From Euglena gracilis (taxonomy: Eukaryota > Euglenida > Euglenophyceae > Euglenales), in the NCBI GenBank assembly GCA_039621445.1, contig CP154954.1, forward strand, positions 19,516,642-19,580,641: DNA of 64,000 nt, read 5' to 3'. A program made the translations under genes and the position numbers. The number at the start of each line of letters is the position of its first letter. Positions within the stretch are counted from its first letter, which is position 1. Below, piece by piece: positions 37,261 to 64,000 of the stretch. The notes under the pieces are model-generated. The model was not told the DNA's origin. It did no database searches and saw only the letters and a program-made list of their open reading frames with translations.

Positions 37261-39389
37261 CGGCCCCGACTCCCATGGGACGTTGCCGCTCCACCTTGTG
37301 GCCGGCTGGAGCTTTTTGCGTCCGTGGCTTTTGCAGTGCGCAAGGTTGCGGACGTAGGTTGACCATATGGCCCATTTTTTGCGGCTCAGCAACCGAATGA
37401 GCTGCTTTCCTAACATTCAAGAGCTGCATTTGTGTGCCCTGAGTGGTGTGCAACAGCGTTGCACCGTTGCCATGCCCGCAGCATCCCCCCACACCACACC
37501 ACGCACCACCAGAGATCATGGCCCTGTAGATGGTATACGGCGACTGCGTCTGCTGAATAAAATACGCTCCCCTCCACAGGAGCAATGTGACCTTCTTTTT
37601 GGCGGTGGCCCCGTCCGCCACGCGTAATGAGCGCCGGCAAGCAGCTGGAGTGCCAGTCCTGCGGCAAGTACTTCCCCCTGCCCCTCTTTGCCAGCCACAG
37701 CAATGCTTGTGGCCAGTTGCAGGCCCCTGCTCGGAGGCCACCTCACTCACCTTGCGTGTGCATGTGTGCATGCCATTATGTGTGTTTGCGTGTGTGCATG
37801 CGCACGTGTGCATGCAAGTGTGCAGTGCGTGCGTGCGTGCGTGTGTGTCTGTGCGCGCGAGCACGTGTGTAAACACGCACACACATTCTACAATTCAGGC
37901 ACCGCTTTCCACCATCTGTGAAATACAATAGACCGTTGCTCTCTTTCTATCCGTGCATCTATTTATCCATTGAAAACTGGGCAATAACCGCCAGCCACAC
38001 CTCAACATAAATTTTAAGACGGAAAAAAGCAATTTTCTGTTTGTGCGTGCACGTTTGGACCCCCCCTCCCAAGAAGGGGTAATGACGAGGGTCTGTGCAA
38101 CCAAACCAGAGACTTGTGGGGTGGGTGTGGGGGGGGGGAAGAGTGCTCACTCCCCTGGTTGAGACATTGTTCCCAGTGGGAGAAACAGGGCACAGGTCGG
38201 GGGGTGCCCCCCCCCCCCTGCTGGATGAGAGGGGGGGTCCTCTCCTCCCCCACCCGCCGGGTGGGGTCCGGCCGACCCTGGGAGGTGGCGTACCAGGACC
38301 CTCCCCAACAAACGGTCAATTTGTTCAAAATGGTCAAGTATCAAATATCAACATTTTTTTTCTGGAGCAATTTTTTCCCATTTTGACAAACTTTTGCCCA
38401 AAGACTGTCCAAAAGGACACTTTTGACCTTTTGGGTGGGCAAAAGTTTTCGGCCACCTGGACCGCACCACTGTTTAGGTTGGGGGGGGGGGCTGCCACGC
38501 CCTCTCCTCGCAGACTGGAGCCCCCCCCCTACCTGCCCTGACATCGAACCTTGCCTCCCACCCCTGCGTGACCCGGGAGGTGGGCTCCGTGGCACCTCAG
38601 GCCCCTCCTTCCACGCCGCCGACGACCCCATCACCCTGCCCTGAGGGTTCCTCAACGCCCCCCCCCCCCGCAACTTTTCTCCCTTTGCGTCCAGCCATTT
38701 TCAACTCAAACAACTGGGTGTGCGCCACACATTGGGAAGGCTATTTGTCGACGACAGGCATTAGATCTTTAAGGGGGGAATTGAACAACCGCAATTTTGT
38801 CGCAATTTCCCACAATTTTCTGCTTCTACAATTCTCCGTTTTCTGCAATTTCCGCAACTTTTTTTTCATTTTTTTCCCACAGTTTTTTCCCTTGCTGCAA
38901 ATTTTCCACATGACCAGACTTTACCTGATACCAACGTTTTCATGAAATTTTTTTGCCATTTTTGGATTTTTCACCGAAGAAATTCCATATTTCCATCCTC
39001 AGATTGTTTCCAAAAATTTACACAAAAAAACATGTTTTTCAATCTTTTTTTTGGAAACAATGTGAATAACGGCTCAAAATTGACGTTATGTTGCAAATTG
39101 ACCAAATTTGTCAAATCTAATTCTTCCCCGGCAGAGGTGCACTAGTTTCCAAAGCCGCTTTTTTCGCAATTTTTTTTTGAAAAATTTCCGCAATTTCCGT
39201 AATTTTTCCACAATTTTCCCGCAATTTTTTTTGAAGGGATTCTATGACAATTCCCCCTTCTCAGGTGCCTTGGCAAGCCAAGGAAGTTGCCCATCGATGC
39301 GGAGGAGAACCACCGCTTTGTCTCCCCAACGGGTTGGGTTGGCTTTCGATCAGCCCCCCCCCCCACCTCGGCCCATTCCTAATTCCAAG
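37261..39389. other. NBN 3' end and GCN2 upstream region
   Basis: An AATAAA at 37556-37561 lies about 300 bases after the NBN stop. A GT/CA-rich tract spans 37745-37890. G/C-homopolymer hairpins lie at 38100-38300 and T-rich sequence at 38800-39240. The 5' end and first exon of GCN2, including its start codon, must lie in or left of this stretch, but I cannot identify them. Confidence 0.5.
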
Positions 39390-63353
<23,964 letters not shown>

Positions 63354-64000
63354 GTGAGGTCAGCGGCCTCACGGGGCCGCTGACCTCGCGTACCAGCCCG
63401 TGCGTACGTGAGGTCGCGTGCGCACCTCGCGTGCGGCGAGGTGCGCAGGTGTGAGCATGCGTGTGCACTCACGCACGCGTGCGCACTCACGCACGCGTGC
63501 TGACGCACGTGTACACGTACGTGAGCACGTACGTGTACACGCACGTGCTCACGTACGTGTATGTGACCACCAACAGCTCCGGGTGACCCTTGCAATTGGG
63601 ACAAGAAATGGTGGGGGACCATGATATGGGGAAAACATTTCGAATCATTTTTTTTTCCCGGACGGTACCTGGTACCGGACTGCCTGCTGCTGCTCCCGGC
63701 AGCGCCGAATCCCCTGTCCTGCCGTCCCCCACCTCTAAACTCAGAACGTATCTGTGATCACGCCACCGCTGCCCCAGCGGATCCCGTCAGTGGAAAGCAA
63801 AGGCAGCAAACCCCCAGCTAACGACCCCCGCCCCACAGCCAGTCACCTCCCCCCCCCCAACTCTGGAACCACCCCACCTCCCCAATTCTGCGGAGGCGTT
63901 TTCTCACCGCACCACTCGGATGCCCGTGGCCCCGTCCCCCATCCAAAGGCCGCCCTGCCCCCACCAGCGACCGCGCCTCCCCCCACTTCCAGCGGTTGCT
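63354..64000. other. GCN2 intron start and right edge
   Basis: Contains an inverted repeat TGAGGTCAGCGGCC at 63355 and alternating ACGT/GTGC palindromic simple sequence (63455-63565), then a GC-rich stretch. No exon of the HisRS-like domain is recognised before the window ends. Confidence 0.5.

Overview
This window is nuclear DNA from a eukaryote, probably a protist or alga with a large, repeat-rich genome. Coding sequence occurs only as short, GC-rich exons (about 60-280 bases) joined at mostly GT-AG boundaries with matching phase. I count roughly 3.9 kb of supportable exon sequence in 64 kb. Most long open frames here are read-through of microsatellites or satellites and are not genes. The species cannot be fixed. 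The kinase gene has plant/algal-type architecture (no pseudokinase seen), and a few 5' splice sites appear to be GC or GA instead of GT, as is common in dinoflagellates. That is a hint only.

Layout: (1) 1-114 is the tail of a coiled-coil exon of an upstream gene, followed by about 10 kb of repeats, including two foldback-like composite elements (388-2654 and 4353-8212). (2) 10700-37260, + strand: a nibrin/NBS1 (NBN) homologue, with an N-terminal FHA domain, a BRCT region and a conserved C-terminal region, spread over at least a dozen exons. (3) 37261-39389: intergenic. (4) 39390 to the right edge, + strand: a GCN2-type eIF2alpha kinase with RWD domain, charged linker, acidic Glu tract, plant-like pre-kinase region and protein kinase domain. 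Its HisRS-like C-terminus would lie beyond the window.

The introns are filled with inverted-repeat elements without coding capacity. These include three hAT-like elements with 8-bp target duplications, a 1.25 kb TIR element, a 1.9 kb TIR element carrying a minisatellite, a decayed Ty3/Gypsy reverse-transcriptase fragment, and eight copies of one small inverted-repeat element embedded in a (TATATG)n array. Several TIR elements abut or interrupt microsatellites, which suggests that simple repeats are insertion targets or are spread by the elements.

The two genes are functionally separate: NBN is a DNA double-strand-break sensor in the MRE11-RAD50-NBN complex, and GCN2 is an amino-acid-starvation sensor controlling translation. 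They are tandem on the same strand. Exon coordinates rest on splice consensus, phase agreement and family alignment by eye. Several junctions remain unresolved and are marked.
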